Notes: generated by a model not told the origin, from the letters alone. 64,000 nucleotides of DNA from Thalassotalea sp. HSM 43 (GCF_004752005.1 NZ_CP038493.1:3620302-3684301), one strand, 5' to 3'; positions 35,417 to 46,783 are shown, numbered from the stretch's first letter. Made by a program: numbers and translations.

Positions 35417-38122
35417 ATGACCGATCTGGCTAAAGAAATCGTTCCTGTCAATATTGAAGATGAATTAAAGAATTCATACCTGGATTACGCCATGAGTGTA
35501 ATCGTAGGTCGTGCTTTACCTGATGTACGTGATGGTTTAAAACCAGTGCATCGTCGTGTGCTATATGCAATGCACGATTTAGGTAATGACTGGAACAAGG
35601 GCTATAAAAAATCTGCCCGTGTTGTTGGTGACGTAATCGGTAAATATCACCCACATGGTGATACCGCTGTTTATGACACTATTGTTCGTATGGCTCAGCC
35701 ATTCTCGCTTCGCTACATGTTGGTTGATGGTCAAGGTAACTTCGGTTCTGTTGATGGCGACTCTGCAGCGGCAATGCGTTATACGGAAATCCGCATGCAG
35801 AAAATCTCGCATGCCTTACTTGCCGACCTTGAAAAAGAAACTGTTGATTTTGTGCCGAACTACGACGGCCAAGAGTTTATGCCTTCAGTTTTACCAACGC
35901 GTGTACCTAACCTGTTAATTAATGGTTCATCCGGTATCGCGGTTGGTATGGCAACCAATATTCCACCGCATAACCTAACGGAAGTCGTCAATGGCTGTAT
36001 TGCCATGATTGAAAATCCAGACATTACTACCGAAGAATTAATTGAATACATTCCGGCACCAGACTTCCCGACCTCGGGTATTATCTCTGGCGTTGCGGGT
36101 ATTCATGAAGCATATAAAACCGGTCGCGGTAAATTAAATATTCGTGCTCGCACTGAAATTGAAGTAGACGAGAAAACAAGCAAAGAGACCATTGTTGTTC
36201 ACGAATTACCGTACCAGGTAAACAAAGCTCGCCTTATTGAAAAAATGGCTGAGCTAGTAAAAGAAAAACGTATTGAAGGTATTTCAGCCCTACGCGATGA
36301 GTCTGATAAAGACGGTATGCGCATGGTTATTGAAGTTAAGCGCGGTGAAGTGGGTGAGGTTGTATTAAACAACCTATTCAAACTAACACAAATGCAAATT
36401 AGCTTTGGTATGAACATGGTTGCGCTTTCAAATGGCCAACCAAAACTGTTTAACTTACGCGATATGATTGATGAGTTCATCTTGCATCGTCGTGAAGTTG
36501 TAACACGTCGTACTATCTTTGAACTTCGCAAAGCGCGTGAGCGTGCGCACATCTTGGAAGGTTTGGCGGTAGCGTTATCGAATATCGATCCTATCATCGA
36601 ATGCATCAAAAGCTCGCCGACAGCCGCTGAAGCAAAAGAGAAGCTAACGGCTCAAGGTTGGGATTTAGGCAATGTTTCTGACATGCTTGAACGTGCAGGT
36701 GTTGATGCCGCGCGTCCAGAATGGTTAGAACCAGAATTCGGTTTCCGTGATGGTAAATATTACCTAACCATGCAACAAGCTCAGGCTATTTTGGACTTAC
36801 GTCTACAAAAGCTTACTGGTCTTGAGCACGAAAAGATTCTAAATGAGTACAAAGAGTTATTAGACATCATCGCTGAATTGCTACACATTTTATCTAGCCC
36901 TGAACGTTTAATGGAAGTTATTCGTGAAGAGTTAGAAGCGATTCGTGAAGAGTTTGGTGATGAGCGTCGCTCAGAAATCTCATTATCATCTCATGATTTG
37001 TCCCTAGAAGATTTAATCACTGAAGAAGACGTTGTCGTGACCTTATCTCATGAAGGTTACTGTAAGTATCAACCGCTTAGTGAATACGAAGCGCAACGTC
37101 GTGGTGGTAAAGGTAAAGCTGCAACCAAGATGAAAGATGAAGATTTCATTGAACGTCTGTTGGTTGCCAATACCCATGATACGATTTTATGTTTCTCTGA
37201 CCGAGGCAAGTTGTACTGGTTGAAGGTGTATCAATTACCTCTAGCAACTCGTACTGCTCGTGGTCGACCTATCGTTAATATCCTACCATTGGATAGTGAC
37301 GAGCGTATTACCGCTATTTTACCGGTACGCGAATATGAAGAAGATAAATACATCGTCATGGCGACAGCATCAGGTACGATTAAGAAAACACCATTGACGG
37401 CGTACTCGCGTCCACGTGCTAATGGTATTATCGCCTTGAACTTACGTGATGACGACACCTTGATCGGTGTTGATATTACCGATGGTCATGACGACATTAT
37501 GTTGTTCAGTGATGAAGGTAAAGTGGTTCGTTTCAACGAGATGGCTCGCGATAGCGAGACCGGTGAAATCAAAGTTGATGCAGAGACTGGCGAACAGATT
37601 CATGCACTTCGTGCCATGGGTCGTACCGCAACAGGTGTTCGTGGTATCAAACTTGAAGGTGACCAAAAAGTTGTTTCACTGATTATTCCTCGCTCCGACG
37701 GTGCGGTGTTAACGGTTACTGAAAACGGCTATGGTAAACGTACCGCACTTGAAGAATACCCAGCTAAGTCGCGTGCGACCAAAGGTGTGGTATCAATCAA
37801 GGTGAGTGATCGTAATGGTCCGGTTGTTGGCGCAGTTCAAGTTGATGACAATGACGAGATCATGTTGATCACCGACAACGGTACCTTAGTTCGTACTCGT
37901 GTTAATGAAGTCGGCATCATCGGCCGTAATACGCAAGGGGTTCGATTAATCAGAACCGCTGAAGATGAAAACGTCGTAGGCTTACAACGAATCGAAGAAA
38001 TCGATGAAGACGATGAATTGCTAGAAGGCGAAGAGGGTGCACCAACAGCAGATGGTGACGCTCAACCAGAGCCGGAAGCGGAGCAGGCTGAAGCGGATGA
38101 CGCTGAGGCAAGCGACGAATAA
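35417..38122 (+). CDS. gyrA: DNA gyrase subunit A
   Basis: This 901-residue subunit cuts and rejoins DNA to introduce negative supercoils, together with GyrB. The catalytic tyrosine is in AAMRYTE (Tyr122). The quinolone-determining region reads [10 protein letters not shown], with Thr at 83 and Asp at 87 in E. coli numbering. The C-terminal beta-pinwheel has the GyrA box region (QRRGGKGK, about residue 560). An acidic tail follows ([26 protein letters not shown]). The length is typical. It is followed by a terminator and then serC, the usual order in gammaproteobacteria. Confidence 0.98.
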   Translation: MTDLAKEIVPVNIEDELKNSYLDYAMSVIVGRALPDVRDGLKPVHRRVLYAMHDLGNDWNKGYKKSARVVGDVIGKYHPHGDTAVYDTIVRMAQPFSLRYMLVDGQGNFGSVDGDSAAAMRYTEIRMQKISHALLADLEKETVDFVPNYDGQEFMPSVLPTRVPNLLINGSSGIAVGMATNIPPHNLTEVVNGCIAMIENPDITTEELIEYIPAPDFPTSGIISGVAGIHEAYKTGRGKLNIRARTEIEVDEKTSKETIVVHELPYQVNKARLIEKMAELVKEKRIEGISALRDESDKDGMRMVIEVKRGEVGEVVLNNLFKLTQMQISFGMNMVALSNGQPKLFNLRDMIDEFILHRREVVTRRTIFELRKARERAHILEGLAVALSNIDPIIECIKSSPTAAEAKEKLTAQGWDLGNVSDMLERAGVDAARPEWLEPEFGFRDGKYYLTMQQAQAILDLRLQKLTGLEHEKILNEYKELLDIIAELLHILSSPERLMEVIREELEAIREEFGDERRSEISLSSHDLSLEDLITEEDVVVTLSHEGYCKYQPLSEYEAQRRGGKGKAATKMKDEDFIERLLVANTHDTILCFSDRGKLYWLKVYQLPLATRTARGRPIVNILPLDSDERITAILPVREYEEDKYIVMATASGTIKKTPLTAYSRPRANGIIALNLRDDDTLIGVDITDGHDDIMLFSDEGKVVRFNEMARDSETGEIKVDAETGEQIHALRAMGRTATGVRGIKLEGDQKVVSLIIPRSDGAVLTVTENGYGKRTALEEYPAKSRATKGVVSIKVSDRNGPVVGAVQVDDNDEIMLITDNGTLVRTRVNEVGIIGRNTQGVRLIRTAEDENVVGLQRIEEIDEDDELLEGEEGAPTADGDAQPEPEAEQAEADDAEASDE

Positions 38123-38143
38123 TTCAACGTAACAACAATGAAA

Positions 38144-38178
38144 AAATGAGCGGCTAACCCCGCTCATTTTGTTTTTAA
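38144..38178 (+). terminator. Intrinsic terminator after gyrA
   Basis: AAAATGAGCGG-CTAAC-CCGCTCATTTTGTTTTT follows the gyrA stop codon. Its end lies about 54 bases upstream of the serC start, so serC may need its own promoter or read-through. Confidence 0.8.
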
Positions 38179-38231
38179 ACAGGCAAAGACTGCAAGGTAT
38201 TGCCGCAAGTTATATAGGTAGTAAAACAGCA

Positions 38232-39317
38232 ATGAGTGAAGTGTTTAATTTTTGCGCCGGTCCGGCAATGTTACCCAAGCCGGTTATGCAACGTGCCCAA
38301 AGCGAATTTTTAAACTGGAATGATAGCGGTTGTTCGGTGATGGAATTATCCCACCGTGGCCCTGAATTTATGGCGCTTGCTGCCCAAGCTGAGCAAGACC
38401 TTCGTGATTTGATGAACATCCCTGATAACTACAAAGTATTATTTTGCCATGGTGGCGGACGAGGCCAGTTTTCAGCGGTACCTTTAAATTTATTACCTGC
38501 AGGAAAAAGTGCGGATTACATCGTAACCGGTTCATGGTCAAAAGCTGCTGTGGTTGAAGGCGAGAAGTTCGGGCGTATTCGCAGTGTAGATGTCGTCACT
38601 GACATTAATGGCGAAAAAGCGGTTAAGCCAAGCTCTGAGTGGGACTTGGACCCTAACGCAGCCTATGTTCATTACTGTCCAAACGAAACCGTTGACGGTA
38701 TTGAAATATTTGAGGTTCCGCAAACCAATGGCGTGCCTTTGGTTGCTGATATGTCGTCAACCATATTATCGAGACAAATTGATGTCAGCCAGTTTGCGTT
38801 GATATACGCTGGTGCGCAAAAAAATATCGGCCCGTCAGGCCTAACCATTGTTATCGTTCGTGAAGACTTGCTTGGTCAACATGCTAAGGCAACACCGGTG
38901 ATTATGGATTATGAAAAGACCGCAAATTTTGAGTCTATGTTTAATACGCCGCCTACCTATGCTTGGTATTTGGCATCGCTGGTGTTTCAATGGTTAAAGT
39001 CATTAGGTGGCGTGCCAGCCATTGAGCAGCATAACCAAGATAAAGCGCAATTACTGTATGACTATATCGACGCATCTGCGTTCTATCAGTCGCGCATTAA
39101 TAAAAGCAATCGTTCTTTGATGAATGTACCATTTTATTTAACCGATGAAGATCTCAACCAACGCTTTTTAAGTGAAGCGAAAGACGCTGGCTTGTTGGCT
39201 TTAAAGGGGCACCGTATGGTCGGCGGTATGCGCGCGAGTATTTATAACGCCATGCCAATCGAAGGGGTTCAGGCACTTGTTGACTTTATGAAGCAATTCG
39301 CCGCAGAAAACGCTTAA
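38232..39317 (+). CDS. serC: Phosphoserine aminotransferase
   Basis: This 361-residue PLP enzyme converts 3-phosphohydroxypyruvate to phosphoserine, and also serves pyridoxal 5'-phosphate synthesis. I start it at [13 protein letters not shown] (38232), which matches the family N-terminus; an upstream Met at 38169 only adds non-homologous residues. Visible are [26 protein letters not shown] and the PLP lysine motif [12 protein letters not shown]. No clear ribosome-binding site is present. aroA follows after about 120 bp, the order known from many gammaproteobacteria. Confidence 0.97.
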   Translation: MSEVFNFCAGPAMLPKPVMQRAQSEFLNWNDSGCSVMELSHRGPEFMALAAQAEQDLRDLMNIPDNYKVLFCHGGGRGQFSAVPLNLLPAGKSADYIVTGSWSKAAVVEGEKFGRIRSVDVVTDINGEKAVKPSSEWDLDPNAAYVHYCPNETVDGIEIFEVPQTNGVPLVADMSSTILSRQIDVSQFALIYAGAQKNIGPSGLTIVIVREDLLGQHAKATPVIMDYEKTANFESMFNTPPTYAWYLASLVFQWLKSLGGVPAIEQHNQDKAQLLYDYIDASAFYQSRINKSNRSLMNVPFYLTDEDLNQRFLSEAKDAGLLALKGHRMVGGMRASIYNAMPIEGVQALVDFMKQFAAENA

Positions 39318-39439
39318 CCCAACGTATCTACTTGGGCAAGGTAGCGACTTACCCATAATAAACAGATTAAACTGCCACTAATTACAATAACAGGCATTCA
39401 CGCATCGCATTCATGCTGTATATATAGAAGGAAGTAAAC

Positions 39440-40762
39440 ATGTCAGGTTCTCTAACCTTTATTGCCAATCCTGTTGAAGGTAACGTCAATGGTGACGTCA
39501 ACGTTCCAGGAGATAAGTCAATTTCTCACCGTTCCATTATGTTTGGCTCTTTAGCCGATGGCCGCTCGTATGTGAAAGGCTTTTTACCTGGTGATGATTG
39601 TTTGGCAACTATGAATGCGTTTAAAGCCATGGGTGTAAATATACAAGGGCCTGATGCAGACAATAACGTGATTATTGATGGTGTTGGTATTGATGGTTTG
39701 CGACAACCAAGTGAACAAATTGATATCGGTAACTCAGGCACATCGATTCGTTTAATGTCGGGGATTCTAGCCGGGCAATCATTTGCTAGCTCAATGGCAG
39801 GCGATGTATCTCTGAATAAGCGTCCAATGATGCGTGTTGTTAACCCATTGAAACTTATGGGTGCAGATATTAGCGCCAACGATGATGGCACGCCACCGGT
39901 GGTGGTTAAAGGTGGCAGCAAACTAAGCGGTATTGATTACCCGCTGCCAATGGCCAGTGCGCAGGTAAAATCCTGTGTTCTTTTAGCCGGTTTGTTTGCC
40001 GAAGGTACAACCACAGTTACTGAACCGGGCATTACTCGCGATCACACCGAACGTATGTTGCAAGCCTTTGGTTATGACGTGCAAGTCGATGGCAATAAAG
40101 TGAGCCTACAAGGCGGTGGTCGCTTAACCGCTTGTGATATTACCGTCCCTGGTGATATCTCATCAGCAACATTTTTTATCGTTGCCGGCTTAATAGCCAA
40201 GCAAGGCTCGATAACCTTGCGCAATGTTGGCATGAACCCAACTCGTATTGGTGTGTTAAACATTGTTCAGCAAATGGGCGGAAATATTGAATTAGTTAAC
40301 AAACGTTTTGCTGGGGCTGAGCCCGTGGCTGATTTGATAGTGCATGCATCACAATTACAAGGTATTGATATCGATGAGAAGGATGTACCGTTGGCAATTG
40401 ATGAGTTTCCTGCAATATTTATAGCAGCCGCTTGTGCTAAAGGTACAACTCGTCTTCGCAATGCTGAAGAGTTACGTGTAAAAGAAAGTGATCGTATTCA
40501 AGCCATGGCCGATGGTCTAGTGACTTTGGGTGTTGATTGTACTGTTGTACCAGATGGGATTGACATTGTTGGTGGAAAATTAGGCGGTGGAACGATAAAT
40601 TCACACCATGATCACCGAATTGCCATGTCTTTTGCTATCAGTTCTTTGCGTGCTAGTGATACAATTACCATACTCGAGTGCGAAAATGTTGCCACATCAT
40701 TCCCCAACTTTGTTGAAATGGCTAATGGCGTAGGTTTGAACATCAAAAAGCAACAAGCATAA
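39440..40762 (+). CDS. aroA: 3-phosphoshikimate 1-carboxyvinyltransferase (EPSP synthase), class II-type
   Basis: This 440-residue enzyme of the shikimate pathway joins shikimate-3-phosphate and phosphoenolpyruvate. The active-site motifs are PGDKSISHRS, NSGTSIRL, SAQVK, RDHTER, NPTR, KESDRI and HHDHRIAM. GDKS, SAQVK, RDHTER and NPTR are the motifs used to recognise class II EPSP synthases (the less glyphosate-sensitive group), whereas E. coli-type enzymes read PGSKSVSNR. It sits alone, not fused to tyrA, in the usual serC-aroA-cmk order. A ribosome-binding site AAGGAAG precedes ATG. Confidence 0.96.
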   Translation: MSGSLTFIANPVEGNVNGDVNVPGDKSISHRSIMFGSLADGRSYVKGFLPGDDCLATMNAFKAMGVNIQGPDADNNVIIDGVGIDGLRQPSEQIDIGNSGTSIRLMSGILAGQSFASSMAGDVSLNKRPMMRVVNPLKLMGADISANDDGTPPVVVKGGSKLSGIDYPLPMASAQVKSCVLLAGLFAEGTTTVTEPGITRDHTERMLQAFGYDVQVDGNKVSLQGGGRLTACDITVPGDISSATFFIVAGLIAKQGSITLRNVGMNPTRIGVLNIVQQMGGNIELVNKRFAGAEPVADLIVHASQLQGIDIDEKDVPLAIDEFPAIFIAAACAKGTTRLRNAEELRVKESDRIQAMADGLVTLGVDCTVVPDGIDIVGGKLGGGTINSHHDHRIAMSFAISSLRASDTITILECENVATSFPNFVEMANGVGLNIKKQQA

Positions 40763-40783
40763 TAAGTGAATTAGGAATTACAC

Positions 40784-41461
40784 ATGAGTGAGCAAATCCC
40801 TCTAATTACAATTGATGGCCCAAGTGGCGCAGGTAAGGGGACAGTAGCAAGGATAGTTGCTGAGCAACTAGGCTGGAATTTTTTAGACAGTGGCGCTATT
40901 TATCGCGTGCTAGCTGTGGCTACCGAACATCACGGCATTGATGTTGATAATGAAGAATCCGTGATCCCGTTAGCGGCTCATCTGGATGTTGAATTTTCAG
41001 TGGAAGATAACGAGACGCGTATATTGTTGGAAGGGGAAGATGTAACCGACAATATCCGCACCGAAACTGTTGGTGCTGTGGCATCAAAAGTCGCCGCGTA
41101 TCCACGAGTTCGAGAGGCATTATTGCGTCGCCAACGTGCATTTCGTGAAACCCCTGGTTTGATTGCTGACGGTCGAGATATGGGAACCGTGGTTTTTCCT
41201 GATGCAAAAGTAAAAGTATTTCTTGACGCCAGCGCTGAAGAACGTGCGAGAAGACGCTATTTACAGTTGCAACAAAAGGGTGGAGATGTTAGTATCGGGC
41301 GCCTTTTGGAAGATATACGTCTACGGGACGACCGAGATCGCAACCGAGCAGTTGCGCCGCTAGTACCCGCCGAAGGTGCGTTAATTGTAGACTCAACTGA
41401 AATGAGTATTGAACAAGTAGTTGAAAAAATCCTCTTGTTCGCCAGTGAAAAGCTGAGCTAA
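40784..41461 (+). CDS. cmk: Cytidylate kinase
   Basis: This 225-residue kinase phosphorylates CMP and dCMP. The P-loop is GPSGAGKGT, and the family signatures [22 protein letters not shown] and RRRYLQLQ are present. It starts 22 bp after aroA, so the two are probably co-transcribed, and rpsA follows 178 bp later as in E. coli. Length and motif order are standard. Confidence 0.97.
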   Translation: MSEQIPLITIDGPSGAGKGTVARIVAEQLGWNFLDSGAIYRVLAVATEHHGIDVDNEESVIPLAAHLDVEFSVEDNETRILLEGEDVTDNIRTETVGAVASKVAAYPRVREALLRRQRAFRETPGLIADGRDMGTVVFPDAKVKVFLDASAEERARRRYLQLQQKGGDVSIGRLLEDIRLRDDRDRNRAVAPLVPAEGALIVDSTEMSIEQVVEKILLFASEKLS

Positions 41462-41639
41462 GTAATTGATTTAAATTATCTTTAGCTAAAACAATTAATG
41501 TAAATAGATTTATACGATATCAACCAATTATGGTTGATATCTTTATTTAGGGCTTACTGCATGGAAGCACGAAGTCAATTAAACAACCCCATGAGACAAT
41601 GACGTCGACTGGATTAATAACTGAGTTTATATACAAGTT

Positions 41640-43304
41640 ATGACTGAAAATTTTGCACAGCTTTTTGAAGAAAGCTTAAAAGAAATCGAAACACGTCCTG
41701 GTTCAATCATCAAAGGTACTGTTGTACGTATCGAAAAAGACAACGTACTAGTTGATGCTGGCCTTAAATCTGAATCTGTTATCTCAATTGACCAATTCAA
41801 GAATTCTGCTGGTGAAGTAGAAATCAACGTTGGCGATCAAGTAGATGTTGCTCTAGACGCTACTGATGACGGTTTCGGTGAAACTATCCTTTCTCGTGAG
41901 AAAGCGAAGCGTTTCGAAGCTTGGCAGTTCCTTGAAAAAGCATACGAAGAGAAAGAGACTGTTGTTGGTGTTATCAACGGCAAGGTTAAAGGTGGCTTCA
42001 CTGTTGAAGTTTCTAACATCCGTGCCTTCCTTCCTGGTTCATTAGTAGATGTTCGTCCAGTACGTGACACTGCTCACCTTGAAGGTAAAGATCTAGAATT
42101 TAAAGTTATTAAACTAGATCAAAAACGCAACAACGTTGTTGTTTCTCGTCGTGCAGTTATCGAATCTGAAAGCTCTGTTGAGCGCGATGCACTTCTTGAG
42201 TCTCTACAAGAAGGTCAAGAAGTTAAAGGTATCGTTAAGAACCTTACTGATTACGGTGCGTTCGTTGACCTTGGTGGTATCGATGGTCTACTACACATCA
42301 CTGACATGGCTTGGAAGCGCGTTAAGCACCCAAGTGAAATTGTTAATGTTGGCGACGAAATCAACGTTAAAGTTCTTAAGTTCGACCGTGAGCGTACCCG
42401 TGTATCACTAGGTATGAAGCAACTAGGTGAAGATCCATGGGCAGCTATCGCTAATCGTTACCCAGAAGGTTCTAAACTTACTGGTCGCGTAACTAACCTA
42501 ACTGACTACGGTTGTTTCGTTGAAATCCAAGAAGGCGTTGAAGGTCTAGTTCACGTTTCTGAAATGGATTGGACTAACAAAAACATCCACCCATCTAAAG
42601 TTGTTAACTTGGGTGATGAAGTTGAAGTTATGGTTCTTGAAATCGACGAAGAACGTCGTCGTATTTCACTAGGTCTTAAGCAATGTATCCCGAACCCATG
42701 GGAAGAGTTTGCTAAGAACTTCAGCAAAGGTGACAAAGTTTCTGGTAAGATCAAGTCTATCACTGACTTCGGTATCTTCATCGGTCTTGAAGGCGGTATT
42801 GACGGTCTTGTTCACTTATCTGATATTTCTTGGAATGGCGGTGAAGAAGCTGTTCGCGAATACAAGAAAGGCGATGAAATCAGTGCTGTTGTACTTCAAG
42901 TTGACCCAGAGCGTGAGCGTATCTCTCTAGGCGTTAAGCAAACTGAAGAAGATCCGTTCAACAACTACCTAGCAGACAACAAGAAAGGTACCGTTATTAC
43001 TGGTACTATCATCGAAGTTGACGCTAAAGGTGCTAAAGTTGAGCTAGCTGAAGGTGTTGAAGGTTACATCCGTGTAGCTGACATCTCACGTGAGCGTGTT
43101 GAAGATGCAACAACTGAACTTAACGTTGGCGACAGCGTTGAAGCTAAGTTTGTTGGTGTTGACCGTAAGAACCGTGCAATCAGCCTTTCTATCAAAGCGA
43201 AAGATCAAGCTGAAGAGCGTCAAGCTCTAGAAGACGTAAACCAAGCGGAAGATGGTTCATTCACTAACGCTATGGCTGAAGCCTTCAAAAACGCGAAAAA
43301 CTAA
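41640..43304 (+). CDS. rpsA: 30S ribosomal protein S1
   Basis: This 554-residue protein has six S1 RNA-binding domains. It helps the 30S subunit bind and unfold mRNA leaders. Domains 3-6 are recognised by repeated [15 protein letters not shown] / GLVHxSE(M/I) / [19 protein letters not shown] patterns. Codon use is strongly biased, as expected for a highly expressed gene. The start ATG has no clear Shine-Dalgarno, which is typical for rpsA because S1 controls its own translation through a structured leader. A terminator follows. Confidence 0.98.
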   Translation: MTENFAQLFEESLKEIETRPGSIIKGTVVRIEKDNVLVDAGLKSESVISIDQFKNSAGEVEINVGDQVDVALDATDDGFGETILSREKAKRFEAWQFLEKAYEEKETVVGVINGKVKGGFTVEVSNIRAFLPGSLVDVRPVRDTAHLEGKDLEFKVIKLDQKRNNVVVSRRAVIESESSVERDALLESLQEGQEVKGIVKNLTDYGAFVDLGGIDGLLHITDMAWKRVKHPSEIVNVGDEINVKVLKFDRERTRVSLGMKQLGEDPWAAIANRYPEGSKLTGRVTNLTDYGCFVEIQEGVEGLVHVSEMDWTNKNIHPSKVVNLGDEVEVMVLEIDEERRRISLGLKQCIPNPWEEFAKNFSKGDKVSGKIKSITDFGIFIGLEGGIDGLVHLSDISWNGGEEAVREYKKGDEISAVVLQVDPERERISLGVKQTEEDPFNNYLADNKKGTVITGTIIEVDAKGAKVELAEGVEGYIRVADISRERVEDATTELNVGDSVEAKFVGVDRKNRAISLSIKAKDQAEERQALEDVNQAEDGSFTNAMAEAFKNAKN

Positions 43305-43333
43305 TCTGACATCAGATTAAGTTATTACGTAAT

Positions 43334-43360
43334 AAAAAGCCGCTTAACGCGGCTTTTTTT
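43334..43360 (+). terminator. Intrinsic terminator after rpsA
   Basis: AAAAAGCCGC-TTAAC-GCGGCTTTTTTT follows the rpsA stop by about 30 bp. Confidence 0.92.
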
Positions 43361-43412
43361 ATGTCTGATATTTACCCGTCTCGTTATAATTAAACGAATG
43401 TACTAAGTTGTT

Positions 43413-43441
43413 TTGACAAATTAATGCGATTTTTCTAAATA
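43413..43441 (+). promoter_or_regulatory. Candidate ihfB promoter, distal
   Basis: TTGACA, 17 bp, TAAATA is a near-consensus sigma-70 promoter about 220 bp upstream of ihfB. The 43305-43660 gap otherwise contains the rpsA terminator and a second candidate promoter. Confidence 0.5.
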
Positions 43442-43519
43442 GTTAGCCGTCAATTTGCTGTTTGTTTTTTGTTCAAGCGTGCTAATAAGTTGATACGGTT
43501 ACAATTTTTTAAAAAAAAG

Positions 43520-43548
43520 ACGACATAACTATTTGATCAAACTATAAT
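43520..43548 (+). promoter_or_regulatory. Candidate ihfB promoter, proximal
   Basis: A perfect TATAAT (43543-43548) has the weaker -35 ACGACA at 17 bp. It lies about 110 bp before ihfB in very AT-rich DNA that could hold IHF sites. Confidence 0.4.
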
Positions 43549-43660
43549 ATTTATTAAAATTAATAAAAGAAAGAATGGCAACCAAAAGTCTTAAGGCAAC
43601 AAACGAGCTTAGACTTAGCGTTTTGGTACAAGAATGGCAAAAGAACGAGTTGGGGTTCAA

Positions 43661-43945
43661 ATGACTAAGTCAGAGCTTATAGAAAGATTAATAGATAGAC
43701 TTGAACATCTTTCAGCGAAAGATGTTGAGACAGCGATAAAAGAAATTATCGAGATGATGGCCAATACTCTGGAAACAGGGGAGCGGATTGAAATTCGTGG
43801 CTTTGGCAGCTTCTCGTTGCATTATCGTGCACCGCGAACCGGTCGTAATCCTAAAACCGGCGAGTCGGTTGAATTAACGGGCAAATACGTACCGCATTTT
43901 AAACCGGGCAAGGAATTGCGCGAGCGGGTGAACCTGTCTTTGTAG
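43661..43945 (+). CDS. ihfB: Integration host factor subunit beta
   Basis: This 94-residue DNA-bending protein forms the IHF heterodimer with IhfA. I choose the start [10 protein letters not shown] at 43661, identical to E. coli IhfB; an upstream ATG at 43634 would add nine residues. Signature segments are [23 protein letters not shown] and [17 protein letters not shown], the beta arm and C-terminal helix. It lies between rpsA and lapA as usual. IHF is also a common helper at sigma-54 promoters, such as the one at 23.1 kb. Confidence 0.97.
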   Translation: MTKSELIERLIDRLEHLSAKDVETAIKEIIEMMANTLETGERIEIRGFGSFSLHYRAPRTGRNPKTGESVELTGKYVPHFKPGKELRERVNLSL

Positions 43946-43954
43946 AATATTAGG

Positions 43955-43981
43955 CCGGAGCACTTGTGCTCCGGTTTTATT
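43955..43981 (+). terminator. Intrinsic terminator after ihfB
   Basis: CCGGAGCAC-TT-GTGCTCCGG followed by TTTTATTTATT. The T tract is interrupted, so termination may be partial and lapA could be reached by read-through. Confidence 0.7.
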
Positions 43982-44030
43982 TATTCATATACTTGAGACA
44001 CTTAACCAACGAATCAAAAAGAGCACTCCT

Positions 44031-44267
44031 TTGAAACTCTACTTATCTGTACTAGTATTGTTCATCTTTTTAGCCATCGCTTTTGTTTTTGGTACGCAAA
44101 ACGAGCAATTGATTGAATTGAACTATATCGTTGCGAAGTCACGAATGTCGGTCGCCATGGCGGTAAGCATCTTTACCCTTATTGGCTTCGTCATAGGTCT
44201 GATGACCATGTTCAGTATCATGCTGTCGCGCAAAATTAAACGTTTGCGTAAATCCTCCAGCAAATAA
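44031..44267 (+). CDS. lapA: Lipopolysaccharide assembly protein A
   Basis: This 78-residue inner-membrane protein has two membrane helices (LYLSVLVLFIFLAIAFVFG and VAMAVSIFTLIGFVIGLMTMFSIML). The DUF1049 motif FGTQNEQLIELNYIVA lies between them, with a basic tail. It works with LapB in regulating LpxC proteolysis and LPS assembly. The start is TTG at 44031, preceded by GAGCAC. lapB follows 23 bp later, as in E. coli. Confidence 0.93.
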   Translation: MKLYLSVLVLFIFLAIAFVFGTQNEQLIELNYIVAKSRMSVAMAVSIFTLIGFVIGLMTMFSIMLSRKIKRLRKSSSK

Positions 44268-44290
44268 ACTAACAAGAAGCCCTATCTTTT

Positions 44291-45460
44291 ATGTTTGAAT
44301 TATTGTTCTTGTTGCTCCCGGTTGCTGTAGGTTACGGTTGGTTTATGGGCCGCAACAGCGTTAAACAAAAAGACCAAACCGACAAAGACAATCTCACCAT
44401 CAAATATTCCACTGGCTTAAATTATCTGTTGTCTAACCAACAAGACAAGGCCATGGAGTTTCTCTTAGAAGCCTTAACGGTAGAAGATGATACCGTTGAA
44501 GCTCACTTCGCTATGGCAAACTTGTTTCGCAAGCGAGGTGAGCTCGACAGGGCGCTTAAAGTCCATGAATACCTGGTGAGACAGCCGGTATTATCAGATC
44601 CTCAAAAGCAGCAAGCCTTATTTGAATTAGGTCGTGATTTTTATGCTGCTGGTTTGTTTGACCGTGCCGAAAAGTTATTTTTAAAACTGACGAAAACGCC
44701 TACCTATGGCAATAAGTCTTTAAGTTATTTGTTGCAGATATACCAAAACACCAAAGATTGGCAAAAAGGCCGAGAACTGGAAAAGGCGATAATTAAAAGC
44801 AAAGATAAGAAATTACAACACGTATTAGCGAACTTTTATTGCGAGTTGGCGACACAGGCGTTTGCGCAAAATGAGTACATACGCGAACTAGAATTATTGC
44901 AAAAAGCATTAGAGCTGCACCCTAAGTCCAGCCGTGCTAATTTTCTTATGGCTCAGGTTTTTGAAAATAGCGAGCAATTTAATGATGCATGCCAGTGTTA
45001 TAAAGAAATTTTTTATCAAGATATGGAGTTTTTTCCTGACGTTATTGATAAAATGCAGGCTGCATATCAGCGCAGTGATATTAACGATGAATTCTATCCG
45101 TTTATTCGTAAAGTGTTCGAGAAAAGTGGTAGTACAACTGCGCTGATCAAATATTTAGAATATGTTGAACAATCGAAATCGAAAGAAAAGGCAGAAGAAT
45201 ATATTTTGCAGGCGTTAAAGAGACGCCCAACCATCCGTGGCTTCAAACACTTTGTAAAAATGCAACGTCATGAAAGTCAGGATGATAAAACCGCAAAAAG
45301 CCTTGATGTGATTAGCGAAATGGTCGCCGCCTATATTAACATTAGGCCTAGGTACAGCTGCCGTAATTGTGGTTTCAATTCAACAGTCCATTACTGGTCA
45401 TGCCCAAGCTGTCATGACTGGGAACAATTAAAGCCGGTAAGAGGCCTTGAAGGAGAATAA
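44291..45460 (+). CDS. lapB: Lipopolysaccharide assembly protein B (YciM)
   Basis: This 389-residue inner-membrane adaptor presents LpxC to the FtsH protease and so tunes LPS synthesis. It has one N-terminal membrane helix (LLFLLLPVAVGYGWFMGRNS, with the family's YGWFMGR motif), a long TPR array and a C-terminal rubredoxin-like zinc site (CRNCGF..CPSC). Length and layout are typical. It is co-transcribed with lapA and lies 4 bp before pyrF. Confidence 0.96.
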   Translation: MFELLFLLLPVAVGYGWFMGRNSVKQKDQTDKDNLTIKYSTGLNYLLSNQQDKAMEFLLEALTVEDDTVEAHFAMANLFRKRGELDRALKVHEYLVRQPVLSDPQKQQALFELGRDFYAAGLFDRAEKLFLKLTKTPTYGNKSLSYLLQIYQNTKDWQKGRELEKAIIKSKDKKLQHVLANFYCELATQAFAQNEYIRELELLQKALELHPKSSRANFLMAQVFENSEQFNDACQCYKEIFYQDMEFFPDVIDKMQAAYQRSDINDEFYPFIRKVFEKSGSTTALIKYLEYVEQSKSKEKAEEYILQALKRRPTIRGFKHFVKMQRHESQDDKTAKSLDVISEMVAAYINIRPRYSCRNCGFNSTVHYWSCPSCHDWEQLKPVRGLEGE

Positions 45461-45464
45461 TTAG

Positions 45465-46163
45465 ATGTCTGATGCCAAAGTAGTTGTGGCTCTGGATTTT
45501 GCTGAAAAAGCGCAAGCGCTATCATTTGTTGACAAAATTGAACCAAACCAGGCGAAGTTGAAAGTCGGCAAAGAAATGTTTACCCACTTTGGTCCTGAGT
45601 TTGTAAAAGGTTTAACAAATCGCGGTTTTGACGTCTTTCTTGATTTAAAATTTCATGATATCCCAAACACTGTTGCCAAAGCTGTGCAAGCAGCCGCTGA
45701 TCTTGGCGTTTGGATGGTCAATGTTCATGCTTCTGGTGGCAGTAAAATGATGACCACCGCCAAACAGGGCCTAGAAAGCTATGGTAAAGACGCACCATTG
45801 TTGATTGCGGTTACGGTATTAACCAGTATGACAGAGCAAGATCTGCATGAATTAGGCTTAGCGGTGACACCTGAACAACAGGTTATGAACCTTGCGCGAT
45901 TGACGAAAGAGTCAGGGCTTGATGGTGTCGTATGCTCAGCCCAAGAAGCGGCAATGCTAAAGCAAAACCTAGGTCAAGAATTTAAATTGATAACCCCAGG
46001 TATTCGTCCGGTAGGCAGTTCAGTGGATGATCAAAAACGCATCATGACCCCGCCGCAAGCAATCGAACTTGGTGTTGATTATTTGGTCATTGGTCGTCCG
46101 ATCACCAAAGCTGCAGATCCGTTCCAGGTTCTTGAAGATATAAATAAAAGCATTATTGTTTAG
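45465..46163 (+). CDS. pyrF: Orotidine 5'-phosphate decarboxylase
   Basis: This 232-residue TIM-barrel enzyme makes UMP from OMP in pyrimidine synthesis. The active-site pattern [12 protein letters not shown] (Asp-x-Lys-x-x-Asp) is intact. VTVLTSM, PGIRP and [11 protein letters not shown] (phosphate binding) are also seen. It starts four bases after lapB, an arrangement shared with E. coli, so it is translated from the lapAB message. Confidence 0.97.
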   Translation: MSDAKVVVALDFAEKAQALSFVDKIEPNQAKLKVGKEMFTHFGPEFVKGLTNRGFDVFLDLKFHDIPNTVAKAVQAAADLGVWMVNVHASGGSKMMTTAKQGLESYGKDAPLLIAVTVLTSMTEQDLHELGLAVTPEQQVMNLARLTKESGLDGVVCSAQEAAMLKQNLGQEFKLITPGIRPVGSSVDDQKRIMTPPQAIELGVDYLVIGRPITKAADPFQVLEDINKSIIV

Positions 46164-46187
46164 AACAAACGTTAACAGGAATTAATC

Positions 46188-46760
46188 ATGCCTAAGGCAA
46201 GTGACATTAAAAAGAATCAGGCGATTGAACATAACGATCGCGTTTTTTTCGTAAAAGATATTCAACGTTCGGTACCACAAGGCCGTGCAGGTGGCAGCAT
46301 TTATCGTATGCGCTTATACGATGCGGTAACCGGTGGTAAAGCCGATGAGTCGTTTAAAGACTCTGACATGCTTACCTTGGCTGATTTAACGCGTCGTCAA
46401 GCCATGTTCTCTTACGTCGATGGTGATGAATATGTGTTCATGGATAATGAAGACTACACGCCGTACAACATTAATACCGAATCTATCAGTGATGAAATTC
46501 AGTTCATCAATGAAGCAACTGAAGGGATTTACGTGGTCATCATTGATGGTAACCCAGTATCGATTGAATTGCCGCCAAGTGTTGAATTGGAGGTTGTGGA
46601 AACAGATCCTTCTATCAAAGGTGCTTCGGCAACGTCTCGCACTAAACCTGCAACTTTAACGACAGGTATTGTTATTCAAGTTCCTGAATACATCTCTACT
46701 GGCGATCGCGTAAAAGTGAATACCGAAGAGAAAAAATTTATGAGTCGTGCTGATAAATAA
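46188..46760 (+). CDS. efpL: Elongation factor P-like protein EfpL (YeiP)
   Basis: This 190-residue EF-P paralogue helps ribosomes past certain stalling motifs. It matches YeiP/EfpL rather than EF-P: the N-terminal [11 protein letters not shown], the loop [16 protein letters not shown] with Arg33 (the tip residue in E. coli EfpL), and [20 protein letters not shown]. The tip is Arg rather than Lys, so no lysyl modification is expected. It follows pyrF by 24 bp and has a good terminator. Confidence 0.93.
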   Translation: MPKASDIKKNQAIEHNDRVFFVKDIQRSVPQGRAGGSIYRMRLYDAVTGGKADESFKDSDMLTLADLTRRQAMFSYVDGDEYVFMDNEDYTPYNINTESISDEIQFINEATEGIYVVIIDGNPVSIELPPSVELEVVETDPSIKGASATSRTKPATLTTGIVIQVPEYISTGDRVKVNTEEKKFMSRADK

Positions 46761-46783
46761 CCAGTCACGCTTTAATAACGATT

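Noticed and set aside
35660-35680. Thr at GyrA position 83 as a quinolone-resistance mutation
   Set aside because: Thr83 is the wild-type residue in several gammaproteobacteria such as Pseudomonas aeruginosa, so it cannot be read as a mutation.
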